Source: an uncultured Clostridia bacterium
GTDB lineage: Bacteria; Bacillota; Clostridia; Christensenellales; UBA1242
Reading direction: 5' to 3'
Assembly (NCBI GenBank): GCA_944383295.1
Contig: CALWOW010000026.1
Location: 1-54,330, forward strand
Length of the DNA stretch: 54,330 bases
Both the position numbers and the translations under genes were made by a program. Position 1 is the first letter of the stretch. Every line of letters begins with the position of its first letter. The notes below the pieces were generated by a model that made no database searches, was not told the DNA's origin, and was given only the letters and a program-made list of their open reading frames with translations. Shown piece after piece: positions 17,281 through 26,244 of this stretch.

Positions 17281-17824
17281 TATTTTCTTTATCTTTTAGG
17301 TGTTGTTGGAGCGTTTCTTCGTTTTTCCTATCCTCTAAATCAAAATCATCATCAGTTTGAGCGTTTAATTTTTTAAAAAATACTATCCAGGCTTGAGAAG
17401 CAATAATGGTGATTAAAGCGAAGACAAATCCAACAGGATACCATTTTAGCCAAAAGAAAAATACAAGTGTAAGTATCAAGCAAATGCCAACTGTTACAAG
17501 ACACGCTATTACGCTAGAAAGATAAGTGCGTTTGCTTTTGTCAGGTATTGTTTTCATTTTTTCGAGCATTTCTTTTTCTTGAATTGCACGTTGTTTTGCT
17601 TGCTCTATTTCTTGTTCAATGTTTTTTTCAGGTATATCATTTAAAGGTAGGGTAGCATCGAAAAAATTGTCACTATCCCTATTGTTTTTTGCTACTTTGT
17701 GTGTGTTTTTTGTTGCTAGGGGTGGGTTCGAAATGGAAACTTCAACTATCTTTTTAGTACTTTGTTTTGCTTTTGTTGAGGAACTTGTGTTATTGTTTTC
17801 TTCTGTTTTAGATTTGTTAGCCAT
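17273..17824 (-). CDS. Hypothetical two-helix membrane protein
   Basis: 183 residues, not recognised. Residues 1-60 are Ser/Thr/Asn/Lys-rich and look disordered. Residues ~65-100 are a charged coiled-coil-like helix (EQEIEQAKQRAIQEKEML). Two hydrophobic helices at about 105-128 and 131-150 are followed by an acidic, then Lys-rich tail. AGGAAGAG precedes the ATG. It lies alone between terminators, downstream of the CPBP protease genes on the same strand. Confidence 0.72.
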   Translation of the reverse strand: MANKSKTEENNNTSSSTKAKQSTKKIVEVSISNPPLATKNTHKVAKNNRDSDNFFDATLPLNDIPEKNIEQEIEQAKQRAIQEKEMLEKMKTIPDKSKRTYLSSVIACLVTVGICLILTLVFFFWLKWYPVGFVFALITIIASQAWIVFFKKLNAQTDDDFDLEDRKNEETLQQHLKDKENKK

Positions 17825-18138
17825 ATTCTCTTCCTAATTTTATTTTTGATATATTTTAACAAATTATATATAAAAATGCAAATAAAAATATATCAATAAT
17901 TTATCATATATTTTTAAATACCATTATTTTAGTTATCAAATTTTATTTGTTTTATTATCTAAAAACGTTGTTATTAACCTTTTTATTTTTAAACTAAAAA
18001 AAGAGCTTTACTTTTTTTGTAAAGTTCTTTTTATTCCTTTTAATGCCTAGATAAAAAATTCTTTCAAAATATTTTTAAAATTTTAAAAAGTTGTATGTTT
18101 AATATTTGGGGTGTTTTAAATAAGCATTTTATTTGTTG
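17825..18138. other. Intergenic region with one terminator
   Basis: About 310 bases with no reading frame I would support. It contains the terminator of the CPBP protease operon at 17998-18032. The rest is AT-rich and without visible structure. Confidence 0.6.
17998..18032 (-). terminator. Intrinsic terminator of the CPBP protease genes
   Basis: Stem with core CTTTAC (18006-18011) / GTAAAG (18019-18024), extended by GAG/TTC pairing, with runs of A and T on both sides. Confidence 0.75.
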
Positions 18139-19320
18139 TTAGAAAGCTCCCCAAATGAAAGTTGCGATGGTGGCAACAGTCATCATAAATATGGACATAT
18201 AGTAGAATATATAATCTAATTTATAGACTTTTTTATATTCTTCAATTTCGTTGTATATCATAGTATTTAATGGACTTCGTCCTAATTCTCTTTCAAGATG
18301 TGTAAGTGGTACTTTACCGCTATCAATTTTTTCTTTCAAATCATTTGCAGATGCTTTGTTAAATAATGTAAGCATTTCCAAATCGTCTTTAAAGTTTACC
18401 ATTTGTTCCATTTCGGTACCTTTTACCGAATTGTATAAGTTCGTGCGAAATTCGGCAAATTTACTTCGTTTGTTTTCCACATATAAACGTACTATCAACA
18501 TTCCAGCCAACACTACCACGACAGCCAATATCAAAAACGACAAGATTAAACTTATGCCTATACTAGTGTTTAAAAAGAAATTTGTGATGTTATCCATCAA
18601 GTTTCCGCCAAACCAACCATAAGCACTTGAATAGTCAAGGTAAATTGAACAGAAGTTTACTGTTGCGTGAATAATCATAGCAGGGAATATACTGCGACTT
18701 ACAAAAGTACAAGTAGCCAGCACAAGTCCAACAACAAAAGCGTGCCCAAATTGTACAATGTTTAAATGAGCAAGGCCAAACATCAAAGCACTTATTAAAA
18801 TAGCACGTTTAAGTCCGTTATGGCGCATATTTCCTAACAGCATTCCACGGTGCGCTGTTTCTTCACAAAATCCAGGCATCAAAGATGTAGAAATTATTGT
18901 AATCATAAAAGCGAGCCATACAGGTAAATTTGTTGTAGCGGAAGCGGTGCTAGGAGAGTATCCAAAAAGATTAATCAAAGTATTCCAAAATGTAGATGCG
19001 TATAAAACAATTATATACATCAATACACCCAGAGCAAGAGAAGCAAGTACCGACTTGAATGAAATTTTCTTAAAGAAAAATCTGTTTGCGGTTTCTTTAA
19101 AAGTTTGTTTTGCCAATGCCTTCCATAACAAAAACGGCAAGCCTGCAAGTATTAATATTTGCACTATGCTTGAAAAAAGTAAATCACTAATAATAGGGTC
19201 AATATTTGCAAAAATACCCGTTCCCCAAAGTATCCTTACGCCAATATACAGGACTATACATATAAAATAGACTAGTCCAGCGTAAAATATTTTTTTATCT
19301 TGTATAACTAGATTTTTCAT
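18139..19320 (-). CDS. CPBP intramembrane glutamic protease, long form
   Basis: 393 residues with seven to nine membrane helices. The CPBP/Abi core is recognisable: EETAHRG (EExxxR) with the two glutamates, FGLAHLN (first His), and HATVNF (His/Asn of motif 4). This family includes CAAX-type proteases and bacteriocin self-immunity proteins. After the core comes a ~120-residue cytosolic stretch and one more C-terminal helix, longer than typical members. Its ATG overlaps the TGA of the upstream CPBP gene (ATGA), so the two are translationally coupled and may act as a pair. Confidence 0.88.
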   Translation of the reverse strand: MKNLVIQDKKIFYAGLVYFICIVLYIGVRILWGTGIFANIDPIISDLLFSSIVQILILAGLPFLLWKALAKQTFKETANRFFFKKISFKSVLASLALGVLMYIIVLYASTFWNTLINLFGYSPSTASATTNLPVWLAFMITIISTSLMPGFCEETAHRGMLLGNMRHNGLKRAILISALMFGLAHLNIVQFGHAFVVGLVLATCTFVSRSIFPAMIIHATVNFCSIYLDYSSAYGWFGGNLMDNITNFFLNTSIGISLILSFLILAVVVVLAGMLIVRLYVENKRSKFAEFRTNLYNSVKGTEMEQMVNFKDDLEMLTLFNKASANDLKEKIDSGKVPLTHLERELGRSPLNTMIYNEIEEYKKVYKLDYIFYYMSIFMMTVATIATFIWGAF

Positions 19321-20255
19321 ATAACTCCAAAATTAACTAAACTAAATATTATTAAAAATAATAATCCAACCACAATAGGTGTAATTATTAATTTATTTCG
19401 TGTTGATTTATCTACAACTGCTGTGTCTTCAATCTCTTGTGTTTGTGGTTGCTTGCTCAATACCTTTTTAATAGCGTATATTACAAGCCAAAGCAATGCC
19501 ACAGCGCCTAAAACACAAACAATAGCAATTAATATATCATACCATACAAACGGATTGTCAATAGGTTTTGTAAAAAACATTATAAATATTGCAGTTGCGT
19601 TGTTGAAAAAGTGCAATAGTATTGAAAGCCAAATATTTTTTGTGTAGTAAACAATTAAACCGAGTACGATACCTAAAATAATAGTGTAGGGAAGTTGTTG
19701 TAAATTCATATGCATTAAACTAAACAGCAACGCACTAACACCGATTGAGATTACTGCACCATAGTTTCGCAATCCGTTAAGTATCAAGCCACGGAAAAGA
19801 AATTCCTCACAAATTGCAGGTACTACCCCAACAACAAGAAGTGCAAGAAATAGGTAACCTATATTGTCTAAAGGAAAAGAAAGTTCGGTATTTAGTTTGT
19901 AACCTAATATTTCGAGAAGTTGTTCCCAAAGACTAATGATAGGATTGAATAAGAATACGCATACTATACCTAAAAGTATCGCAATTATATAAAAATACCA
20001 AGGAGATTTAGTTTTAATTCCGCTTGCTTGCACCCAATCTACTTGTCTTCGCTTGCTAATTGTATAAAAAACAGCAAAAAATGAAAGCTCTGTCAATAGC
20101 CCTATTATTACATTGAAAACTATATTGTCCCCTAAGCCACTGTTTTCGCCTGCACTTATAATTGCTATTGAAGCGATAATGCTGACAATCAAGGGAGCAC
20201 CAAAGCCCCAAAGACCACCTAATGCAGAATGTTGAATATTATATTTGTTGACCAT
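19317..20255 (-). CDS. CPBP intramembrane glutamic protease
   Basis: 312 residues, around eight hydrophobic helices. Core motifs: CEEFLFRG (EExxxR), FSLMHMN, and the final HFFNNATA with His and Asn of the fourth motif. AAGGATT precedes the ATG and a promoter with a TATAAT -10 lies upstream. The ATGA overlap with the downstream CPBP gene indicates one operon. Tandem CPBP pairs are seen near membrane stress or bacteriocin genes; no bacteriocin precursor is visible here, so the substrate is unknown. Confidence 0.92.
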   Translation of the reverse strand: MVNKYNIQHSALGGLWGFGAPLIVSIIASIAIISAGENSGLGDNIVFNVIIGLLTELSFFAVFYTISKRRQVDWVQASGIKTKSPWYFYIIAILLGIVCVFLFNPIISLWEQLLEILGYKLNTELSFPLDNIGYLFLALLVVGVVPAICEEFLFRGLILNGLRNYGAVISIGVSALLFSLMHMNLQQLPYTIILGIVLGLIVYYTKNIWLSILLHFFNNATAIFIMFFTKPIDNPFVWYDILIAIVCVLGAVALLWLVIYAIKKVLSKQPQTQEIEDTAVVDKSTRNKLIITPIVVGLLFLIIFSLVNFGVI

Positions 20256-20284
20256 TTTTAATCCTTTGTATAATGTATAATATT

Positions 20285-20313
20285 ATTATACCATAGTTTA
20301 TACCTTTAAACAA
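20285..20313 (-). promoter_or_regulatory. Promoter for the CPBP pair
   Basis: Minus strand: -35 TTGTTT (20313-20308), 17-nt spacer, -10 TATAAT (20290-20285) with TGG extended -10. Confidence 0.65.
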
Positions 20314-20361
20314 TTATTTTTTGCTTTTTCTTATTTAATTTATATATTTCTACAAAAAGTA

Positions 20362-21129
20362 TTAATTTTGTATTTCCGCTAAACTCAACTCTTTCTTTTT
20401 GTCTTTTTTAATTTGTATTTTCATTAGCAAATGCTTTGTAAAATTATAAATAATTGTCAAAATTACGATAATAAAAAATACGCAAAGGACTAAATCTACA
20501 AATTCGCTTAAAATGGAACAGAACACGCCTATTACAATACTGCAAATTATATTTGCCGAAGTCAGTGCTAAAACGCTAGACCAAAAATCTAATTTTAGTA
20601 TTGAACATAAAGCGCCCGATGACCAAACGCCAGAAAAAGGGATAGGGAGTGCGCAAAAAGTGAATACTAACCAAAATTTACCTAATCTTGCATTGTCGTG
20701 AGTTTGTTTAAATTTTTTACTCTTTACAGTACTATGATTGTTTGATACTTCAAATGTAATTGTTTTTGAGGGGGCGGTAGTCGTTTTTGTTTCGTTTAGA
20801 TTTTCCTTGATATGTTTTTTAGTTCTTTTTATATCAAAAGTTTTTTTAGTTAGCCATTTATTCAATTCTTTATCACAATAATTAAAGGCTGTTTTAAAAA
20901 ACTTGATTTTTTCCAACATTCTTCGTAATGGCAAAAAAACTAAAACAGCAACAAAACTTGCTAAAATTCCACCGATGATTGCGGAAGCCCAAGCCATTGT
21001 GGGATTGAGTGCGTATTCACCCCAAATTGAAGCACTCATGACAATAGGTATTGCACCTTTTAATTCAATAATAGGAATCATTGCAAGTAAAATACCTACA
21101 AAAAATACAAAAACACTTGAAATAACCAT
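20362..21129 (-). CDS. COG2426 (Sm_multidrug_ex) membrane protein
   Basis: 255 residues. Family landmarks are IIELKGAIP near the N-terminus (about 21-29) and ALPIPFSGVWSSGAL (about 160-174), the duplicated half-helix hairpins of the small multidrug export family; the transported substrate is unproven. Between the helix pairs lies a ~65-residue hydrophilic, Lys/Thr-rich cytoplasmic loop (about 80-150) that is long for the family. Four to five membrane helices in all. It sits 68 nt downstream of uppP on the same strand; the AGGA site is close to the ATG. Confidence 0.85.
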   Translation of the reverse strand: MVISSVFVFFVGILLAMIPIIELKGAIPIVMSASIWGEYALNPTMAWASAIIGGILASFVAVLVFLPLRRMLEKIKFFKTAFNYCDKELNKWLTKKTFDIKRTKKHIKENLNETKTTTAPSKTITFEVSNNHSTVKSKKFKQTHDNARLGKFWLVFTFCALPIPFSGVWSSGALCSILKLDFWSSVLALTSANIICSIVIGVFCSILSEFVDLVLCVFFIIVILTIIYNFTKHLLMKIQIKKDKKKELSLAEIQN

Positions 21130-21197
21130 ATTCCTAATATATTTTTAAACTTTAATTAAAATACCTAATTAATTTAGTAAATTAATATTTATTAAAT

Positions 21198-21965
21198 TTA
21201 AGCAAAAATTATTGTTAAAATACCGATTATCACAAGGTATGGTACAAAGTAAAGTAAATTTGTATTTTTTACTACTTTTTTCATTAAAACCAAACCAAAC
21301 AAGGCAGTTATAAAAGCCGTAATAAAAGCAATTATTACACCGCCGATATTAATATCTACAAACGCTGTTGAAAAATCGGCGAAAATTAGTTGGTATACTA
21401 AACTTGCAAGTATAATAGGAATAGACATTAAAAAACTAAAATCTAATGCAGTTTGCCTTTCTGTGCCTGCCATCAAACCGAATGCAAGGGTAGTACCGCT
21501 ACGGCTTAATCCGGGGAAAATGGCGAACGCTTGACTAATGCCCATAATAGTTACATTTTTATAATTTAAAGGTTCAGGAATTCTAGTCTTTTTTGACATA
21601 TACACGGCGACAGATAAAAAAACTGCAGTAACTATAAAGCCGATACCAACCATTACAATACTTGCTAAAACGGTGTTTACAAAATTGTTAAACAACAGCA
21701 CAAAAATTACCGCTGGAATGGTAGCAATTACAAGGTATTTGTTCATATCACAAAAAGGATTTTTTATTAAATATAATATAGTTTTGCGATAATAAATAAT
21801 TACAGCCAAAAGTGTCGCAACGTGTAGCAAAACATTTAAGAAAAGGAAATCTCCTTCAAGTCCAAAAAAATATTCACAAATCACCAAATGTCCGCTACTG
21901 CTTATAGGTAAAAATTCAGTTATTCCTTGAATTATTCCTAATAATACAGGTATCCAAAAATTCAT
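21198..21965 (-). CDS. uppP: Undecaprenyl-diphosphate phosphatase (BacA type)
   Basis: 255 residues, seven to eight helices. Both catalytic repeats are visible: GITEFLPISSSGHLVI near the N-terminus and PGLSRSGTTLAFGLMAG near residue 155. The enzyme dephosphorylates undecaprenyl diphosphate outside the membrane, recycling the lipid carrier for peptidoglycan and other glycans; overexpression gives bacitracin resistance in other bacteria. AAAGGA precedes the ATG. It is divergent from era and may be co-transcribed with the COG2426 gene. Confidence 0.96.
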   Translation of the reverse strand: MNFWIPVLLGIIQGITEFLPISSSGHLVICEYFFGLEGDFLFLNVLLHVATLLAVIIYYRKTILYLIKNPFCDMNKYLVIATIPAVIFVLLFNNFVNTVLASIVMVGIGFIVTAVFLSVAVYMSKKTRIPEPLNYKNVTIMGISQAFAIFPGLSRSGTTLAFGLMAGTERQTALDFSFLMSIPIILASLVYQLIFADFSTAFVDINIGGVIIAFITAFITALFGLVLMKKVVKNTNLLYFVPYLVIIGILTIIFA

Positions 21966-22094
21966 AATTTAAAATCCTTTTTAAAAATACAAAGTATAAC
22001 CTATAAATATGATAAAAATTTGATACTTATAAACTTTTGCTTAATTTTTATTATATACAATTTTTATTTTTAAATTACTAATTTAATGTTTTAC

Positions 22095-22123
22095 TTGAAA
22101 ATTTTGCTATGATTATGTATAAT
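22095..22123 (+). promoter_or_regulatory. Promoter for era
   Basis: -35 TTGAAA (22095-22100), 17-nt spacer, -10 TATAAT (22118-22123), 19 nt before the ATG. Confidence 0.75.
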
Positions 22124-22142
22124 ATTGTTAAGGAGAATTTTT

Positions 22143-22997
22143 ATGGCATTTAAATCAGGATTTGTAGCGGTGATAGGTAAGGCGAATGTTGGCAAATCTA
22201 CTTTAGTAAACGCTTTGATAGGGAAAAAAGTAAGTATTGTTAGCCCTAAACCGCAGACTACTCGAGACCAAATTTTAGGTATTTTAAACGGTAAAGATTA
22301 TCAAGCAATTTTTATAGATACCCCAGGTATTCATAAAAGCAAAAATAATTTAGACAAGCAAATGCAGGAAACCATAACGCAGGCGACACAAGATGTTGAT
22401 TTGTTGTTGTATGTTTTGGACGGTAGCAAGGATTTTGCTGATGAAGATATCAATAGATTGAAATTTTATTGCAAACAAAATTATCCTGTTTTTGCAGTGG
22501 TAAATAAGGTTGATTTAGGAAGTTTTGAAACTGTTTATCCACGCATTGCCCGATTAAATGAAATTGAAGGCTTGAGTGAAGTCTATGTCGTATCTGCAAA
22601 AACAGGTAAAAATTTGGACGAATTGAAACAAGCAATTATTTCAAAATTAAATGATACAATCGAATATTTTCCACGAGATGTTTTTGGAGCACAAACTTTG
22701 GAATTTAATCTTGCCGAGTTAATTCGTGAAAAAATGTTATGGCTTCTTAATGAAGAAATCCCTCACGGTGTAGGGGTGGATATTGAAAAAATAGAAGAAA
22801 AAAGCACTTCTTTTTATATTAGTGCTTTGATTTATTGTGAAAAAGAAAGTCATAAAAATATCATTATAGGTGCGCACGGTGCTCAATTAAAAAAGATAGG
22901 TATGGAGTGCCGAAAAGCAATGGAAAAAATGTTGAATAAAAAAGTATATTTAGAGTTGTTTGTTCGAGTAAAAGAAAATTGGCGCAACAAAATATAA
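22143..22997 (+). CDS. era: GTPase Era
   Basis: 284 residues from the ATG at 22143, which has AAGGAG 8 nt upstream; a start 18 bases earlier would lack one. G1 is GKANVGKS, the switch region TTRDQ, G3 DTPGI, G4 NKVD, G5 SAK. The C-terminal KH domain has IIIGAHGAQLKKIG, the GxxG loop that binds the 3' end of 16S rRNA. Era acts in 30S subunit maturation. It is monocistronic here, without the usual recO or ybeY neighbours. Confidence 0.97.
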   Translation: MAFKSGFVAVIGKANVGKSTLVNALIGKKVSIVSPKPQTTRDQILGILNGKDYQAIFIDTPGIHKSKNNLDKQMQETITQATQDVDLLLYVLDGSKDFADEDINRLKFYCKQNYPVFAVVNKVDLGSFETVYPRIARLNEIEGLSEVYVVSAKTGKNLDELKQAIISKLNDTIEYFPRDVFGAQTLEFNLAELIREKMLWLLNEEIPHGVGVDIEKIEEKSTSFYISALIYCEKESHKNIIIGAHGAQLKKIGMECRKAMEKMLNKKVYLELFVRVKENWRNKI

Positions 22998-23021
22998 TGT
23001 TTATTTTTAATATTTAAAAAC

Positions 23022-23050
23022 TTGATAAAAACCTGCTAGGGTGTTATACT
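23022..23050 (+). promoter_or_regulatory. Promoter for glnS
   Basis: -35 TTGATA (23022-23027), 17-nt spacer, -10 TATACT (23045-23050) with TGT extended -10. Confidence 0.75.
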
Positions 23051-23081
23051 TTAATTAAAAATAACAATTTAAGGGGAAATA

Positions 23082-24761
23082 ATGATTAATTTAGATGAAA
23101 TTACTGCTTCAAATTTTATTGAAGAAGAAATCATAAAAGACTTGAAAAGTGGTGCGCAAACACAAGTAATCACTCGTTGCCCACCTGAGCCAAGCGGATA
23201 TTGGCACATAGGACACTGTAAAGCATGGATTACAAATTTTGAAACCGCTAAAAAGTTTGGCGGTTATACTTATTTGCGTATGGACGATACCAATCCAACA
23301 AAAGAAGATGGTGATTTTGCACAAAGTTATATGGCAGATTTAGAGTGGTTGGGCTATACTCCTAAAAAAGTAATTTACGCAAGTGAAAGTTACTTTGATA
23401 AAATGTACGAAATAGCAGAACAAATGATTATGGAAGGTAAAGCGTATGTGTGTGAACTGTCTGCTGATGAAATTACTCAAACTCGTGGTACTTTGACTAC
23501 TGCTGGTGTCAATAGTCCTTATCGTGACCGCCCTGCTAGTGAAAGTTTGCAAATGTTTCGTGATATGAAAGCAGGCAAATACAAAGATGGCGAAGTTACC
23601 TTGCGTGCAAAAATTGATATGGCAAGTCCTAATATCAATATGCGTGACCCTGTAATTTATAGAGTGTTACATGCAACACATTATAAAACAGGCGATAAGT
23701 GGTGCATTTATCCTATGTATGATTTCGCTCACCCTTTGGAAGATGCTCTCGAAGGCGTTACTTTTAGTCTTTGCGATATAAGTTTTGAAGACCACCGCCC
23801 TTTGTATGATTGGGTTATTCATAATGTTTGGAAAGGTGAAAACAAACCTAGACAGATTGAATTTGCTCAACTTAATCTTGAAAATGTTTTGTTAGGTAAA
23901 CGCTACCTTAAACGCTTAGTAAACGAAAATAAAGTTATGGGGTGGGACGACCCTAGATTTTATACAATAGTAGGTATGAAAAGGCGAGGAATACCTGCGC
24001 AAGCAATCAAAAATTTTATATGTGCAAACGGTTTAACAAAGGCAAAGAGTATCATTCCTTTATCTGCGTTTGAATATCATATTCGTGAAGAACTAAACCG
24101 AACCGCAACACGAGCAATGGTAGTTTTGGACCCGTTGAAAGTAGTAATCACAAATTATAATGGTGCACCTGAAACAATAGAAATTGAAAACAATCAAAAT
24201 GCCGAAACTCATACTACACATACAGCAACTTTTGGGCGTGAAATTTTTATCGAACAAGAAGATTTTAGTTTAAATCCACCACCAAAATACAACCGTTTAA
24301 CTTTGGGCGGTACGGTGAGATTGAAAAATGCTTATATAATAAAATGTAATAATGTAGTTTATAAAGAAAACGGCGAAATTGATTATTTGGAATGCGAATA
24401 TTTACCAAACACAAAAAGCGGACAGGACGAAAGCGGAATAAAAGTCAAAGGCACAATTCACTTTGTTGAAAAAAGTAATGGCTTTGAAGTAACTATTAGA
24501 GAATTTAAAAACTTGACAAAATTAGATTATTTAGAACCTAGCAAGGCACTAGCAAGCGGGGTAAGTATTGAAGATTTATTAGAAGAAAATTCTTTAATTG
24601 AAAGTAAAGCCATAGCAGAAAAATATTTACAAAATGCAAAAATTGGTGATACGTTTCAATTTATGAGAAAAGGTTACTATTGTTTAGATAAAGATAGCAC
24701 GGAAAATAATTACATTTTTAATAAAACTATTTCACTAAAGGATACTTTCAACAAGAAATAA
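23082..24761 (+). CDS. glnS: Glutaminyl-tRNA synthetase
   Basis: 559 residues. The class I HIGH box is HIGHCKAW (42-49) after PPEPSGY; DDTNP (rather than the EDTD of GluRS) and the GWDDPR block place it with GlnRS. The second class I signature, usually VMSKR or similar, reads LLGKR here, with Gly where Ser is expected. The C-terminal ~200 residues are the beta-barrel anticodon domain. It charges tRNA-Gln directly, so this organism need not rely only on the GatCAB route. AAGGGG precedes the ATG. The next gene begins 9 nt after its stop. Confidence 0.92.
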   Translation: MINLDEITASNFIEEEIIKDLKSGAQTQVITRCPPEPSGYWHIGHCKAWITNFETAKKFGGYTYLRMDDTNPTKEDGDFAQSYMADLEWLGYTPKKVIYASESYFDKMYEIAEQMIMEGKAYVCELSADEITQTRGTLTTAGVNSPYRDRPASESLQMFRDMKAGKYKDGEVTLRAKIDMASPNINMRDPVIYRVLHATHYKTGDKWCIYPMYDFAHPLEDALEGVTFSLCDISFEDHRPLYDWVIHNVWKGENKPRQIEFAQLNLENVLLGKRYLKRLVNENKVMGWDDPRFYTIVGMKRRGIPAQAIKNFICANGLTKAKSIIPLSAFEYHIREELNRTATRAMVVLDPLKVVITNYNGAPETIEIENNQNAETHTTHTATFGREIFIEQEDFSLNPPPKYNRLTLGGTVRLKNAYIIKCNNVVYKENGEIDYLECEYLPNTKSGQDESGIKVKGTIHFVEKSNGFEVTIREFKNLTKLDYLEPSKALASGVSIEDLLEENSLIESKAIAEKYLQNAKIGDTFQFMRKGYYCLDKDSTENNYIFNKTISLKDTFNKK

Positions 24762-24770
24762 GGTGGAATT

Positions 24771-26114
24771 ATGGAAAATTCTTTAATAAGTGACAAAATG
24801 AGTTATGCGCAAAAATTAATGGAAAATAAAAAAGTTTACAAAAATTGGGGAATAATGTACCCTTATTGTAAACTTTTTTTAGAAACTAGTATTAAAATGT
24901 ACCCAGAGTTGCCTTACGATGCAATAGAAAGAGTATGTAATACAAAAGTTAAGTTACTAACAACTCAATCTTTGGAAGATAAAAAGGGTAAGCCTATTAA
25001 TTGGCATGGCGCACAAACTTTTGGAGGTTATTATACCAGATTAAAAAATAATTTTAAATGTAAGGTAAATATAAGAATTGACAAAGATAAAAGTACAAAA
25101 AATATCGAAAAAAGTATAGAATTTTTCTTTAATGAAGATGATTACAAAGATATTGAAAATATCTTTGCGAATTATTCAAATCAAGTTGAAAAAATAGAGA
25201 TTATCAATACTTTATTTCACGAATTAAGCCATTCTTTATCTAATTTTCAACAAAAAATATATGACCAAGATGGAAGGTTAATTAAAGATATAGCAATATT
25301 AAAAAATACGCAAAATTATAAAATAGAATATTTTGTAAGTGGTGTAAAAGAGAAAAAGGAATTTCATATAGGTGATAATAAACTCTATAATTTATTTAAT
25401 CCGCATCAATACTACGAAGGCGCAAATGAATACAGTTCGTATAAAACTTTGTGTAATGCATTTAATTTGAATAATGTTCCAAGGCAAATAGGACTTACTT
25501 ACTCACCATTTTCATTTTTAACAGGTTGCTTTGATTTCCTATTTCCTGATTTTTTAAATACTATGCGATATGCTGAATATGAAAAGTCGCAACAAATGTT
25601 TAAAAACAATAAATTTTTAAATCAATATTTAGAAATAATGGATGTTTTGCTAGATTTTAGAAAGGAAATATTATATTGTGATAAGGTACTAGATAAAGTT
25701 ACGCAAAAAAAGGAAAATCTTGAAAATCAAGAAGATTTAGAAAAGTTAAATTTTATTGAAGAAAAAATAAAATCAAAGTTTGAAGATCAACTTTCGCAAT
25801 TATCAAATTATGAAGTTGAGTTTAATTATTCATTGCGTCAAGCAATAAAAAATGCTATTTCTTCTAATGAAATAGACATTTCAAACAAAAGTGAATTTGA
25901 AAAAAATGTATTTTTAGATTGTTTAACAGCGTTAACGGAAACAAATAAATGGGCTCTTTTGGGCGCTTTAAAAAATAATGAGTTGTTTGAAAAAGTAAAA
26001 GAAAAGCAACTAGAAACTAGTGATTTAATTGACAAAAAGTTAAAAGATGAAACTTTAACAAACAAAGATTTAAAGAAATTTTTTGATAATAGAGAGCAAA
26101 TTCAACAAAGGTAA
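24771..26114 (+). CDS. Unknown protein with HExxH metallopeptidase-like motif
   Basis: 447 residues, not assigned to a family. HELSH at 150-154 sits in a hydrophobic helix (IINTLFHELSHSL) and EGANE at 216-220 could supply the third zinc ligand, as in gluzincins. The 62-residue gap is long but occurs in some families. Residues ~300-345 look like a coiled coil (Glu/Lys/Gln-rich), and the C-terminal ~100 are charged and helical. There is no signal peptide or membrane helix, so it is probably cytosolic. It begins 9 nt after glnS with AAGGTGG before the ATG and shares its transcript. Protease activity is inference from the motif alone. Confidence 0.72.
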   Translation: MENSLISDKMSYAQKLMENKKVYKNWGIMYPYCKLFLETSIKMYPELPYDAIERVCNTKVKLLTTQSLEDKKGKPINWHGAQTFGGYYTRLKNNFKCKVNIRIDKDKSTKNIEKSIEFFFNEDDYKDIENIFANYSNQVEKIEIINTLFHELSHSLSNFQQKIYDQDGRLIKDIAILKNTQNYKIEYFVSGVKEKKEFHIGDNKLYNLFNPHQYYEGANEYSSYKTLCNAFNLNNVPRQIGLTYSPFSFLTGCFDFLFPDFLNTMRYAEYEKSQQMFKNNKFLNQYLEIMDVLLDFRKEILYCDKVLDKVTQKKENLENQEDLEKLNFIEEKIKSKFEDQLSQLSNYEVEFNYSLRQAIKNAISSNEIDISNKSEFEKNVFLDCLTALTETNKWALLGALKNNELFEKVKEKQLETSDLIDKKLKDETLTNKDLKKFFDNREQIQQR

Positions 26115-26169
26115 TAGTAGCAAAAATTTAAAAATATAAAAAGAAAAGTAAAATTTTTAAATAAAAAAG

Positions 26170-26202
26170 AAAAGATAATGATTATATGCATTATCTTTTT
26201 TG
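26170..26202 (+). terminator. Terminator of the glnS transcript
   Basis: Stem AAAAGATAATG (26170-26180) / CATTATCTTTT (26189-26199), 8-nt loop, T-run. Confidence 0.85.
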
Positions 26203-26244
26203 TTGTTTTAAGTATTTAAACAAAAAATGTTTTGTATGGTATTT

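Noticed and set aside
22981-23081. T-box riboswitch upstream of glnS
   Set aside because: The promoter is only ~30 nt from the start codon, leaving no room for a T-box leader.
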